Assembly (NCBI GenBank): GCA_964615365.1
Contig: CAZTOU010000021.1
Span: 1-64,000 of the forward strand
Direction of reading: 5' to 3'
DNA from: CAVXZE01 sp964615365
GTDB lineage: Bacteria; Myxococcota_A; UBA9160; UBA6930
DNA length: 64,000 nt
The notes below the pieces were generated by a model, which was given only the letters and a program-made list of their open reading frames with translations, was not told where the DNA came from and made no database searches. The position numbers and the translations under genes were made by a program. Each line of letters starts with the position of its first letter. Positions within the stretch are counted from its first letter, which is position 1. Of this stretch, positions 43,770-51,888 are shown piece after piece.

Positions 43770-44480
43770 CTAGCTCCGGAGGCCCGCAGCGAGTGTCGAG
43801 ACCAGATCGGGCAGCGCATCCGCGCGGGAGTAGGGGGGAGCCAGGCGCCCGTCCAGCTGCTTCCACCCGAGCCATGCCATGGTCTCGGTCATCAGGCGCG
43901 CCACGACTCCAGGGAGGTGCAGCTTCCGGATTGCCCCCTGCTCGATGCGAAGCTGCAGATACGACTCGAGCTGCTCGAGGATCCTCTTGCGCGCGAACCG
44001 GTCGTACACTCGAGCGAGCTCGGGGAACTCCTGCGCGGACTTCTCGAGGATCACGATCTGCACTCGGTGCGCGTCGAGGAGGTCCCACATCTCGCCGAGG
44101 ATCGCCTTGAGCTCGGCCTCGATGACGATCTCCTCCTCCGGCGTGGCGGCGCACGAATCGATGCTGGGAAGCCGGCTTTGACGCCGAAGCTCCTTCCCCA
44201 GATGGGGGAGGAGCTCGTCTTCGGTTCGGGCCAGGGCGACGTCGCCCGGGCTCACAGAGACGCCGTCGGCCGGCGTGCCGTGCTCGAGGATGTAGTGGAA
44301 GAGCTGGAGCTTGCCCGGGAAATAGAGATAGAGAGTCGCCTTCGAGACCCCTGCCTCGCTGGCGATGTCCTCCATCTGCGCCCGCCGGAAGCCGGAGCGG
44401 GCGAAGACGCGAGCTGCGGCTCGAATGATCTCCGAGATCCGATCTGCGGGCATGACTCGGGGCACAACGATGGCTCCCAT
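43770..44480 (-). CDS. TetR-family regulator of the sugar-acid dehydratase operon
   Basis: 236 aa if ATG 44480 is used, but a palindrome ends only 3 bases upstream of it; GTG 44465 with GGAG 8 bases ahead, or ATG 44453, is more likely. HTH: IIRAAARVFARSGFRRAQMEDI followed by EAGVSKATLYLYFPGKLQLF. The C-terminal half resembles TetR_C members (EEEIVIEAELKAILGEMW). It heads the IlvD-DedA-UxaA operon and is divergent from a GNAT gene. Confidence 0.85.
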   Translation of the reverse strand: MGAIVVPRVMPADRISEIIRAAARVFARSGFRRAQMEDIASEAGVSKATLYLYFPGKLQLFHYILEHGTPADGVSVSPGDVALARTEDELLPHLGKELRRQSRLPSIDSCAATPEEEIVIEAELKAILGEMWDLLDAHRVQIVILEKSAQEFPELARVYDRFARKRILEQLESYLQLRIEQGAIRKLHLPGVVARLMTETMAWLGWKQLDGRLAPPYSRADALPDLVSTLAAGLRS

Positions 44481-44482
44481 TG

Positions 44483-44503
44483 ATAACTGACCTAGTCGGT
44501 TAT
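44483..44503. promoter_or_regulatory. 21-bp near-palindromic TetR operator
   Basis: ATAACTGAC (44483-44491) and GTCGGTTAT (44495-44503) match as inverted arms around CTA with one mismatch per arm. It sits in the 105-base gap between TetR and the divergent GNAT gene, and overlaps the probable TetR transcription start. Confidence 0.6.
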
Positions 44504-44585
44504 ATACTCCCTGAGGACCAGCCTGTCAACTCCCGACTGCGACCGACTGGCGGAGGAAGGTCGCGGCTGCGACGGTTCCTCGCCC

Positions 44586-45215
44586 ATGTGGACCGTGGAA
44601 CGCTTGAGCGAGCCTCTGGGGCCGCACTACGACGGGGTCCTCGACGTCCTCTCGCTCGGCTTCGAGACCGATCCCGGCTACCTGGCCCTCTTGCAGGGTT
44701 CGGGCGAAGCCCGCCCCCGGCTGATCCGAGAGCTGAACCGCTCCACACTCGAGCTGCACCTCGCTGGCCACCAGCCCGTCTTCGCGATCGAGCAGGATGG
44801 AGAGGTCTTGGGGGTCTCTCTCGCCGAGGAGCCCGGTGCCTCTCTTCCGCTCCTGGCCGCTGCGAAGGAGCTGGTCCGCCTGCTTCGGGTGACCACGCTC
44901 TCCGTGACGCTCCGTTCGGTTCGGGGTCTGTTCGCTCTCATGCGCGAGCGCCTCCGGGAGCCCCACTACTACCTCGGCATGCTGGCCGTACATCCGCGGG
45001 TGCGGGGGCGTGGACTCGCTCGGGCCCTTCTGGAAGACCTCCACGCGGCTTCCGAATCGCATCCCGATTCCGTCGGGGTCGGGCTGGACACGACGAACCC
45101 TCGAAACGTGACGCTATACGAGCACTTCGGATACCAGATGGTCGCGCGGCTCCGGGTGTCCGGTGCCGACACCTGGTGCATGTTTAGACCCAATCGGTCC
45201 AACCGGCGAATGTGA
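44586..45215 (+). CDS. GNAT-family N-acetyltransferase
   Basis: 209 aa. The acetyl-CoA pyrophosphate loop is LAVHPRVRGRGLARALLEDL (about residues 133-152), followed by DTTNPRNVTLYEHFGYQMVA, the last GNAT motif. It should acetylate an amine of a small molecule or protein. It is divergent from the TetR of the sugar-acid operon and may share its operator, though it could be independent. Confidence 0.85.
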   Translation: MWTVERLSEPLGPHYDGVLDVLSLGFETDPGYLALLQGSGEARPRLIRELNRSTLELHLAGHQPVFAIEQDGEVLGVSLAEEPGASLPLLAAAKELVRLLRVTTLSVTLRSVRGLFALMRERLREPHYYLGMLAVHPRVRGRGLARALLEDLHAASESHPDSVGVGLDTTNPRNVTLYEHFGYQMVARLRVSGADTWCMFRPNRSNRRM

Positions 45216-45299
45216 GGATACGGAAATGGCTGTTGTCGATGGAGGGCGTGGTTCCGCCCAGCCGGGCGGAGACATCGCCGCCACCGCAGGGAGGCGTGC

Positions 45300-47246
45300 A
45301 TGCTTCGGTTCCTGATCTCGATCGCCGTGGTCTGGGTTGCATGGCCGGCCTGGAGCGAGGAGCCCGCGGAGGTTCCCCGCCTGGAGCCCACTCCCTGCTC
45401 GAGCTTCGACCTGCACGACGAGAGCGCAGAGTGCGGATTCCTGGTCGTGCCCGAGAATCGGGAGCAGCCGGAGGGGCGGACCCTGCGGCTCGCCGTCGCC
45501 GTGCTCGAGAGCCGAAGCGCCGATCCCCAGCCGGACCCGGTGATCTACCTGCACGGCGGGCCCGGGGGAAGCGCGATCGCGGACGCCTCGCTCTGGCTGG
45601 ACCACCCGTTGCGCGACGACCGCGACTTCATCCTGATCGATCAACGGGTGACCGGCTTCTCGGAGCCCGAGCTCTGCCCCGAGCTCTCGCGGGACGACAT
45701 GATGGTCATGGCCCGCGACCGCTCCACCGGCGAGGCGATGGCAGAGCGACTGGCGCTGTCACTGGCCTGCCGCGACGAGCTGCTCTCGGAGGGCGTGGAC
45801 CTCGCCTCCTACAACAGCGATGCGAGCTCCGCGGATCTCTCCGACCTTCGCCGCGTGCTCGGCCACGACTCCTGGAACCTCTACGGGATCTCCTACGGCA
45901 CCAAGCTCGCTCTCACCACGATGCGCAACGCACCCGAGGGAATCCGCAGCGTCGTGCTCGATTCCGCGTACCCTCCCGGCGTACAGGCCTTCGACCATCG
46001 GACGCTCAACCTGGTGCGCGCTCTCAAGGTGCTCTTCGAGGCCTGCGCGTCCGATGCGGCCTGTCACGCCGCCTATCCGGATCCGAAGGAGGGCTTCTTC
46101 GCGATCTTGGAGGACCTGGGGGAGCGCCCGCTCACCATCCGCGGCGTCGACGGCGCGGGGTATCCCGGCGATGAGTTCACCGTAAACGCCCAGGACTCCG
46201 TGATCGCCACTCACCAGATGCTCTACCGCCGTCCGATGATCGCACTGGTTCCCTTCGCACTGGAGGCGATGCGGACGCGGAACCGGGAGGCTCTCTACGG
46301 CCTGGTCGACACCTTCGGAGAGCGAGCTTCGGAGATCAGCCGAGCCACCTACAACCTGGTGGAGTGCTGGGAGCGCGGTCCCTTCGGAAGCCGCGAGGCG
46401 TACGAGGCGCTGACCGCCGGCCATCCCCGGATGCGCGCCAACTTCACCTACTTCGATGTGGACCAGGAGATCTGCGACGCCTGGTCGGAGGACCATGCGG
46501 GCCCCGAAGAATCGCTTCCGGTGAAGAGCGACATTCCCACTCTGATCTTCGGGGGCGACTTCGACCCGATCACACCACCGGAGTGGGGAAGGCGCGCCGC
46601 GCGGACCCTAGCGAACAGCCACTACTTCGAGTTCTCGGGCATCGGCCACGCGGCTAGCATCTCCCACTCCTGCCCCGAGTCCATGACCGTTGCGTTCGTC
46701 CAGGATCCCACCCGTGCGCCGGACGCGAGCTGCATGGACGAGATGGAGCCCATCGCCTTCGTGACCGATCTCCACGTGAACAGCGGGGTGTATCGGCTCT
46801 CGAAGGCGCTCCTGGTCGAACGCGACGGCGGGGCGGTCCTCGCGTGTACGGCGGTCACCCTGGCGCTGCTCGTGGGCGCACTCTGGTCTCCGCTGGCCGT
46901 GCGGCTCGGGCGAAAGGAGCAGGAGAAGCCCGGCGGCACGGGCGCGCGCCGGCTGGCCAGCGCGGCCTGTGGGGTGGCCCTGGTCTTCCTCGTGGGGCTG
47001 GGGGCCACCTTGATGATCACCGCCGACGAGAACCCGGTCATTCTCGCCTTCGGCGTGCCGGGGTGGGCGGCACCGCTCTTCTGGCTCCCGGTCCTCGCCG
47101 CGCTCATCATGCTGGGCGCGCTCTTCCTGACACTGTCCGCCTGGAGCTCGGAGTGGTGGTCTCCGCGGCGGAAGCTCCTCCACACCGTGGCGATCCTCGG
47201 CTGTGTCGGGTTCCTGGCCCTGCTGCTCCGCTTCGGGATCCCCTGA
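45300..47246 (+). CDS. Alpha/beta hydrolase (tripeptidyl-peptidase/proline-iminopeptidase-like) with C-terminal membrane helices
   Basis: 648 aa behind GGGAGG. Signal peptide (about residues 1-20), then FDLHDESAECGFLVVPENRE, VIYLHGGPGGSAIAD (oxyanion), GISYGTKLAL (nucleophile Ser), GDFDPITPPEWG (Asp) and GIGHAASISH (His). This is the exported tripeptidyl-peptidase / TAP-type arrangement. Three hydrophobic helices after residue ~510 (including AVTLALLVGALWSPLAV and LIMLGALFLTL) are an unusual addition that would anchor it to the membrane. It probably trims peptides outside the cytoplasm. Confidence 0.8.
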   Translation: MLRFLISIAVVWVAWPAWSEEPAEVPRLEPTPCSSFDLHDESAECGFLVVPENREQPEGRTLRLAVAVLESRSADPQPDPVIYLHGGPGGSAIADASLWLDHPLRDDRDFILIDQRVTGFSEPELCPELSRDDMMVMARDRSTGEAMAERLALSLACRDELLSEGVDLASYNSDASSADLSDLRRVLGHDSWNLYGISYGTKLALTTMRNAPEGIRSVVLDSAYPPGVQAFDHRTLNLVRALKVLFEACASDAACHAAYPDPKEGFFAILEDLGERPLTIRGVDGAGYPGDEFTVNAQDSVIATHQMLYRRPMIALVPFALEAMRTRNREALYGLVDTFGERASEISRATYNLVECWERGPFGSREAYEALTAGHPRMRANFTYFDVDQEICDAWSEDHAGPEESLPVKSDIPTLIFGGDFDPITPPEWGRRAARTLANSHYFEFSGIGHAASISHSCPESMTVAFVQDPTRAPDASCMDEMEPIAFVTDLHVNSGVYRLSKALLVERDGGAVLACTAVTLALLVGALWSPLAVRLGRKEQEKPGGTGARRLASAACGVALVFLVGLGATLMITADENPVILAFGVPGWAAPLFWLPVLAALIMLGALFLTLSAWSSEWWSPRRKLLHTVAILGCVGFLALLLRFGIP

Positions 47247-47253
47247 GACGGAT

Positions 47254-47268
47254 CGCCGCGAAGCGGCG
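47254..47268 (+). terminator. Short GC hairpin after the peptidase-like gene
   Basis: CGCCGC (47254-47259) pairs with GCGGCG (47263-47268) around GAA, 7 bases after the stop codon. No T-tract follows, so factor-independent termination is uncertain. Confidence 0.35.
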
Positions 47269-47353
47269 GTGAGGTCGGCGGTCGTTGCGCCTGGCCGGCG
47301 GGCCCCGTAGCCGCGCGATTTCCCTGAGTTCTCCCCCTGGTTCAGGGATTCTG

Positions 47354-47398
47354 GGGCGGAGAGACGGGCTCGCCTGGACTGCCCGCTCCGCCCGTCTC
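47354..47398. other. Nested inverted repeats upstream of tRNA-Arg
   Basis: GGGCGGAG (47354-47361) pairs with CTCCGCCC (47386-47393), and GAGACGGGC (47361-47369) with GCCCGTCTC (47390-47398). The two pairings share bases and exclude each other, so this could be an alternative-structure terminator for the upstream gene or part of the tRNA leader. Confidence 0.35.
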
Positions 47399-47441
47399 CC
47401 GGGTCGCGAGAGATTCGCTAGATTCATTCCTCTGTTTCCAC

Positions 47442-47518
47442 GCGCCCGTAGCTCAGTTGGATAGAGCGCCAGGTTGCGGACCTGGAGGCCGCACGTTCGA
47501 GTCGTGCCGGGCGCGCCA
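47442..47518 (+). tRNA. tRNA-Arg (anticodon GCG)
   Basis: All arms fold: acceptor GCGCCCG/CGGGCGC, D stem GCTC/GAGC, anticodon stem CCAGG/CCTGG around TTGCGGA, T stem GCACG/CGTGC around TTCGAGT, discriminator G and an encoded CCA. The anticodon is GCG, reading CGC (and CGU by wobble). A20 in the D loop is an arginine identity base. Most bacteria use ACG (inosine) for these codons, so GCG is less common. Confidence 0.9.
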
Positions 47519-47527
47519 GTAAACGAG

Positions 47528-47564
47528 AGCGGTTCCGGTCGGTTACGCCGGGGCCGCTTTTCTT
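47528..47564 (+). terminator. Rho-independent terminator of the tRNA-Arg gene
   Basis: AGCGGTTCCGG (47528-47538) pairs with CCGGGGCCGCT (47548-47558), 11 bp with two G-T pairs, followed by TTTTCTT. It begins 10 bases after the tRNA CCA end. Confidence 0.75.
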
Positions 47565-47565
47565 C

Positions 47566-47584
47566 GGGCCCAGGCCAAGCGTCT
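47566..47584 (+). repeat. 19-bp direct repeat, left copy
   Basis: GGGCCCAGGCCAAGCGTCT, repeated exactly at 48407-48425. The copies flank the toxin-antitoxin genes. Confidence 0.8.
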
Positions 47585-47680
47585 CTTTCCCTCCCAGCCC
47601 AAGTGCACGTGAGACCGCCGAGCGTGCTCTCGTCCGGGGGGTTCACCACCATGGTGCCCCCCGAGTTCGTCGCACTGGCT

Positions 47681-48016
47681 TTACGGGCTCCGGAGGAGAC
47701 GCTCGAAGAGCAGGTCCTCCAGGTCCCGCCGCGCGTCGAAGACCGCGAGGACGGTCACGGTGTCGCCTTCGATGCGGTAGATGAGGCGATACGGCCGGAT
47801 CATGAGCTCCCGCCAGGTACGCATCTGGAAGCGAGCTAGCTCGGGGACCACGCGGCCACGCGCCGGGCTGGACTCGAGCGTCGCGGTACGGGCTTCGATC
47901 CGCTGCAGTACGCGCTCGGCACCCTGCTGGGAATCCAACGCAAGGAAGGTCACGATCTCCTCGAGGTCGCGGACCGCCACCTCGGCCCACTCGACGCGGA
48001 AGCGGCGCCTAGCCAT
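47681..48016 (-). CDS. RelE/ParE-family toxin
   Basis: 111 aa. The RelE/ParE fold is suggested by FRVEWAEVAVRDLEEIVTFL, RIEARTATLESSPARGRVVP and RELMIRPYRLIYRIEGDTVT followed by VLAVFDARRD. ParE types poison gyrase and RelE types cut mRNA on ribosomes; the sequence alone does not decide. It overlaps the antitoxin stop by 8 bases, so translation is coupled, with the antitoxin first. Confidence 0.9.
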   Translation of the reverse strand: MARRRFRVEWAEVAVRDLEEIVTFLALDSQQGAERVLQRIEARTATLESSPARGRVVPELARFQMRTWRELMIRPYRLIYRIEGDTVTVLAVFDARRDLEDLLFERLLRSP

Positions 48017-48296
48017 TCCGGGCAGTCCGCTCGATCGCCCTTTTCGCCCGGCGGAAGGCGTCTGCCTGTTTCACCATACGACCCCGCTCGACGTCCGCCT
48101 CTCCCTGCGCCAGCGCTTTGAGCAGGGCCATGGCCGCTCTCCACCGGTCGTAGGTCTCGACGTCCATCACCACGACCTTCGCTTCGCCATTCTGGGTGAT
48201 GGTGATGGGTCGGCCCTCCTCGCTCACCTCCCGCACCAGATCTGCGGTCTTGGTCTTGAGATGAGTGATGGGACGCACGTCTTTCTTCGCGGGCAT
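48009..48296 (-). CDS. Phd/YefM-family antitoxin
   Basis: 95 aa. ITHLKTKTADLVREVSEEGR and PITITQNGEAKVVVMDVETY are the N-terminal DNA-binding half of Phd/YefM antitoxins; the C-terminal half (GEADVERGRMVKQADAFRRA) would wrap the toxin. It should autorepress the operon through the palindrome at 48317-48338. Confidence 0.9.
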   Translation of the reverse strand: MPAKKDVRPITHLKTKTADLVREVSEEGRPITITQNGEAKVVVMDVETYDRWRAAMALLKALAQGEADVERGRMVKQADAFRRAKRAIERTARNG

Positions 48297-48316
48297 GGGG
48301 GCTCTCCACTACCAGA

Positions 48317-48338
48317 CAGAATTTAAGACGAAATTCTG
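48317..48338. promoter_or_regulatory. Operator palindrome of the toxin-antitoxin operon
   Basis: CAGAATTT (48317-48324) and AAATTCTG (48331-48338) are exact inverted arms around AAGACG, 20 bases upstream of the antitoxin ATG. The position and AT-rich palindrome fit a Phd/YefM autoregulatory operator. Confidence 0.65.
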
Positions 48339-48406
48339 ACCTATACACGTCTTCGGCGCAAGCGGGCCGGGCCCGCATCACTCCCTCCCTTCGGTCGGCG
48401 GGGGAG

Positions 48407-48425
48407 GGGCCCAGGCCAAGCGTCT
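48407..48425 (+). repeat. 19-bp direct repeat, right copy
   Basis: Same 19 bases as 47566-47584. After this copy the + strand reads MEEDARLKMLGA and a stop, resembling the end of an IS3-type OrfA helix, so the repeat may derive from a transposase gene. Confidence 0.7.
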
Positions 48426-48514
48426 GATGGAAGAGGACGCCCGGCTGAAGATGCTGGGTGCGTAGCGGGCCCGTGACGAGAGCGTTAGAAAGGTATGGCG
48501 GTGGAGGGAGAGTA

Positions 48515-49927
48515 TTGCCCACGAAGACATTCGATCAGCTGAGGCCTCTCTTCTCGCCCCGGTCCATTGCGATCATCGGCGCCTCCAGGACGCGGGGCAA
48601 ATGGGGTCATGACATGGTCCTCAGGCCCATCCAGTCCTCTTTCCGGGGATCCATCTACCCCATCAACCCCAAAGGGGGTGAGATCGAAGGGCTCCGAGCC
48701 TATCCAAGCGTGCTGGATGTCGATGATTCCATCGACATGGCCGTGATCACGATTCCGGCTCCGCTGGTTCCGGGGGCTGTGAGGGACTGTGCCAAGAAGG
48801 GAATCAAGGCGATCGTGCTGATCACGGCGGGATTCGCCGAGACGGGGTCGAAGGGGCGGGCGCTGCAGGACGAAGTCGTCGCCATCGCCAGAGCTGGCGG
48901 GATTCGGTTCATGGGCCCCAATGGCATGGGAATCTGGTCATCCGAGGTTCGTCTCAACTGCGCATTCGACTTCACCCCCCAGGCAGGGGGCATTTCCTTC
49001 ATCTCCCAGAGCGGCACGATGGGCGGCTATCTGCTCGCCACGGCCAACGACAAGGGCTACGGCTTCAATGCCTTTCTGAGCGTCGGGAACCAGGCCGACC
49101 TGGAAATGGCGGACTACGTCGAATACCTGCGCGATGACGAGCGGACCAAGGTCATCGTCCTGTATGTCGAAGGGCTGAAGGACGGGAAGAGATTCCTGGA
49201 GAGTGCGCGAGCCGCTACCGCGAAGAAGCCGATCATCGTCTTCAAGGCTGGACGCACGGAGGACGGGTCGAGAGCGGCGCTCAGCCACACGGCTTCCCTG
49301 GCCGGTTCCGACGAGATCTTCGACGCCGCCTGTCGCCAGGCAGGGATCATTCGAACCCGTGACGTGATTCACGCCTTCGACATTGCGGAAGCCCTCTCGA
49401 AACAGCCCCTGCCAGCGGGAAACCGGGTCGGCATCGTGTCGGGCGGCGGCGGCGAGTGCGTCTGCTGTACGGATGCCTGCAACGGGTATGAGTTGGAGGT
49501 TCCGGAGCTGAACGATGAAGCGGTGGATGCGCTCTCAGCGCACCTGCTGCCCCATGCATCCAGACCGAAGAACCCGATCGACCTGGCCGCAGACCCCAGG
49601 CACATGACCGTGGCCAAGATCGCTGAGTTCCTCGCCAAGCAGCCCGAAATCGATGCCATCATCGCGCGGGCGCCCACCTGGGGGATCGAGCCCTCCACCG
49701 TCAAGGAGGCGCTCAGTGCGGCAGAGATCATCTCTCGGATTCCCGAGCAATACGGGAAGCCCGTGATCGCGACGGCACTCCGGCGAGAGCGAAGCGGTGT
49801 CGTGTATGAATTGATGCGTCAGCGAAACATCCCGACCTACGAATTCCCCGAGGAAGCGGCGCGGGCGATCTACGGGCTGTACAGCTACGCGAAGATCCTG
49901 AAACGAGCCGAAATCACGGCACCGTAG
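48515..49927 (+). CDS. ADP-forming acyl-CoA synthetase, alpha-type protein, copy 2
   Basis: 470 aa from TTG 48515, with GGAGGGAG 4 bases upstream; longer in-frame starts have no site. CoA-binding start FSPRSIAIIGASRTRGKWGH, GPNGMGIW, ISQSGTMGGYLLATA, and ALSHTASLAGS (phospho-His site). As in the paralogue at 25053 there is no ATP-grasp beta part. It converges with the ferredoxin-nitroreductase gene. It probably couples acyl-CoA cleavage to ADP phosphorylation together with a beta subunit. Confidence 0.85.
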   Translation: MPTKTFDQLRPLFSPRSIAIIGASRTRGKWGHDMVLRPIQSSFRGSIYPINPKGGEIEGLRAYPSVLDVDDSIDMAVITIPAPLVPGAVRDCAKKGIKAIVLITAGFAETGSKGRALQDEVVAIARAGGIRFMGPNGMGIWSSEVRLNCAFDFTPQAGGISFISQSGTMGGYLLATANDKGYGFNAFLSVGNQADLEMADYVEYLRDDERTKVIVLYVEGLKDGKRFLESARAATAKKPIIVFKAGRTEDGSRAALSHTASLAGSDEIFDAACRQAGIIRTRDVIHAFDIAEALSKQPLPAGNRVGIVSGGGGECVCCTDACNGYELEVPELNDEAVDALSAHLLPHASRPKNPIDLAADPRHMTVAKIAEFLAKQPEIDAIIARAPTWGIEPSTVKEALSAAEIISRIPEQYGKPVIATALRRERSGVVYELMRQRNIPTYEFPEEAARAIYGLYSYAKILKRAEITAP

Positions 49928-49987
49928 GACAGCTCTGAGTCGCTCCCTCCTCCTCTGCGCTCCGGGGAAGCTGTCTCAGCAGCCCCG

Positions 49988-50977
49988 CTACTCCTCGAGC
50001 TCCACCGCGTCCGAGCTTTTGCGAAGCCACATCACTGGCCTGTACTCGCGGGCCACGATTCCGTCCTGCCTGAAGGCGGGCCAGCCCAGAACCAGCGTCG
50101 TGATCACGCTCCAGTTCGGCTTGAGGTCGATCTTGTCCGCGATGGCGGAGACGCCGGAGACCAGAAACCCATCCCAGCAGGCCCGGATGCCGAGGGAGTT
50201 GGCTACCAGGTTCATGTTCTGACCGCAGATCCCGATGTTGAGCTGCGGACCCGTGATGGCCCGCGCATCCGCCGCCAGCAGGATCACACAGGGAGCGCCG
50301 AGCGAGGCGAGCATCTCTCCCCGGACGATGGTGCCGACGCCGCCCCACAGAGCCCTGGGCTCGAAGGCATAGGGCGTGGTCTCGGCCACACCTCCCATCT
50401 CCTTGACCAGCTCGTCGTTCTGGTAGGTGGCCCATAGCCCCTTCATCAGGGCCAGGACGGTCTCGTCCATCTTCGCGATCAGCGCCTTGTCGGTGATCAC
50501 GATGAACTGCCAGGGCTGGCAGTTGCCGGCACTCGGGGCGAAACGACCCGCCTCGAGCACCCGCCGGATGAGGTGGTCGGGGACGGGCTCGTCCGTGAAG
50601 TTCCGGACACTGCGCCGCTCCAGAACGGCGCGCTCGACGGAGTTCCACTCGTCCAGATTCCCTTCCTTGTCCCTGGGCTTGAGCGGCATCTTGATGGGTA
50701 GCTGATAGGGCTCCGTGGCCCAGAACCCGCCCGTCACGTGGTAGGTATCGACGACCGAGATCGCGTCCGTGGGACAGGCCACCATGCAGTTGCAGCAGCT
50801 GAAGCAGACGTAGTCGTCCCGGAGCTCGGGGGTCCCGCCCTCCTCCAGCGTCCAGCACTTGAAGGGGCAGTTGTCGACACAGAGCCCGCAGCGGGTGCAG
50901 GCGTCCGCGTTGACCTCCATGACGCCCCTGCGGACTTCCGTGGGCCGTACGATGCCTTTAAGCTGATCCCAATCCAT
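49988..50977 (-). CDS. Nitroreductase fused to a 2[4Fe-4S] ferredoxin domain
   Basis: 329 aa from ATG 50977, with GAGGAGCTC upstream. N-terminal CTRCGLCVDNCPFKCW and CFSCCNCMVACP are two CxxCxxCxxxC cluster sites (about residues 28-75). The rest is a nitroreductase/FMN domain: ERRSVRNFTDEPVPDHLIRR and RFAPSAGNCQPWQFIVITDK. The Fe-S clusters should pass electrons to the FMN for reduction of a nitro compound, enone or quinone in the cytoplasm. Confidence 0.9.
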   Translation of the reverse strand: MDWDQLKGIVRPTEVRRGVMEVNADACTRCGLCVDNCPFKCWTLEEGGTPELRDDYVCFSCCNCMVACPTDAISVVDTYHVTGGFWATEPYQLPIKMPLKPRDKEGNLDEWNSVERAVLERRSVRNFTDEPVPDHLIRRVLEAGRFAPSAGNCQPWQFIVITDKALIAKMDETVLALMKGLWATYQNDELVKEMGGVAETTPYAFEPRALWGGVGTIVRGEMLASLGAPCVILLAADARAITGPQLNIGICGQNMNLVANSLGIRACWDGFLVSGVSAIADKIDLKPNWSVITTLVLGWPAFRQDGIVAREYRPVMWLRKSSDAVELEE

Positions 50978-51091
50978 GGTGAGCTCCTCTCGATTTGTTG
51001 GTGCGTCCTGGAAAGCGGTGACGCAGGGTTTCTCCTCGGCCAATTTGCGCTGGCTGTTGCCCTTCTCGGGCCGGAGCGGCTGTTCACGAGG

Positions 51092-51742
51092 TCAGCTCTT
51101 CTTGCCTCGCTCGCGCACCAGCCCGCTCGTCTCCTCGGACACCGGACTCGGCAAGATCGCCGCGATCAAATCGACCAGGTGGCTGGTGAAGAGCCGATCG
51201 TCACGCCGGCGTGACGACTCGGCGCGCCGCGCCAGCTCGAAGTGCATGATCCGCAGCGCCGTGAAGCGACGGTGCAGGCGATTCACCGCGAGCTCCGGCA
51301 TCAGGGGAGCCACCAGCTTTCGCCATCGATTGACGCTGCTCCGAGTATCCTCCAGCGCCTGCGGGTCGAATCTCGGGTCCGGGCGATTCATCAGCTCCGC
51401 CATGATGCGCAGGTAGTCGCGCCCTCCGTCGCGATCCGCGAGCTTCGCCGCTGCGGGCATGACCAGCGCCTGCACCCACTCGCGAACGCTCACCCGCGAA
51501 CGCGCTTCGAGCTCGTCCATCATCCCGTGTCGCTCGGCTTCCACGTCCGGGTCGTGTTTGGCGAGAATCGCGCGCACCAGCCCGCGCCGATTCCCGAAGT
51601 GGTACTGGAGTGCCGTGGCGTTGCGCTGCCCGGCGACCCGGGTGATCTCCCGCAGCGACACCACCTCGATGCCGTGCTCGGCAAACAGCCGTTCGCCGGC
51701 GCGAATCAGCCGTGCCCGGGTTTCTTCCGAGTCACGCGGCAC
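51092..51742 (-). CDS. TetR-family regulator, divergent from the acyl-CoA dehydrogenase operon
   Basis: 216 aa from GTG 51742 (GGAGG 5 bases upstream; ATG 51754 lies inside that site's upstream flank). HTH: ARLIRAGERLFAEHGIEVVSL and RVAGQRNATALQYHFGNRRG. The divergent palindrome at 51805-51816 is its likely operator. It probably senses an acyl-CoA or aromatic intermediate of the ACAD operon. Confidence 0.85.
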   Translation of the reverse strand: MPRDSEETRARLIRAGERLFAEHGIEVVSLREITRVAGQRNATALQYHFGNRRGLVRAILAKHDPDVEAERHGMMDELEARSRVSVREWVQALVMPAAAKLADRDGGRDYLRIMAELMNRPDPRFDPQALEDTRSSVNRWRKLVAPLMPELAVNRLHRRFTALRIMHFELARRAESSRRRDDRLFTSHLVDLIAAILPSPVSEETSGLVRERGKKS

Positions 51743-51804
51743 TCGCACCTCCATCCCGTGAGCCCTAGGGGCGAAGGATTGCAGGAATCCTGCGAGATGT
51801 TATC

Positions 51805-51816
51805 ATGCACGTGCAT
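51805..51816. promoter_or_regulatory. Perfect 12-bp palindrome between TetR and the acyl-CoA dehydrogenase gene
   Basis: ATGCACGTGCAT, 73 bases before the acyl-CoA dehydrogenase start and 63 bases from the TetR start. A centred palindrome in a divergent promoter region is the classic TetR operator layout. Confidence 0.6.
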
Positions 51817-51888
51817 TAATTCAAATCCGGGTGTCACCGGCTCGCGAGCGAAACCGCTCGACCCTATGCCTTCCCACGAGGAGAACCC

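Noticed and set aside
49927..49988. GACAGCT/AGCTGTC pair between convergent genes as a terminator
   Set aside because: The loop would be about 40 bases and there is no T-tract.
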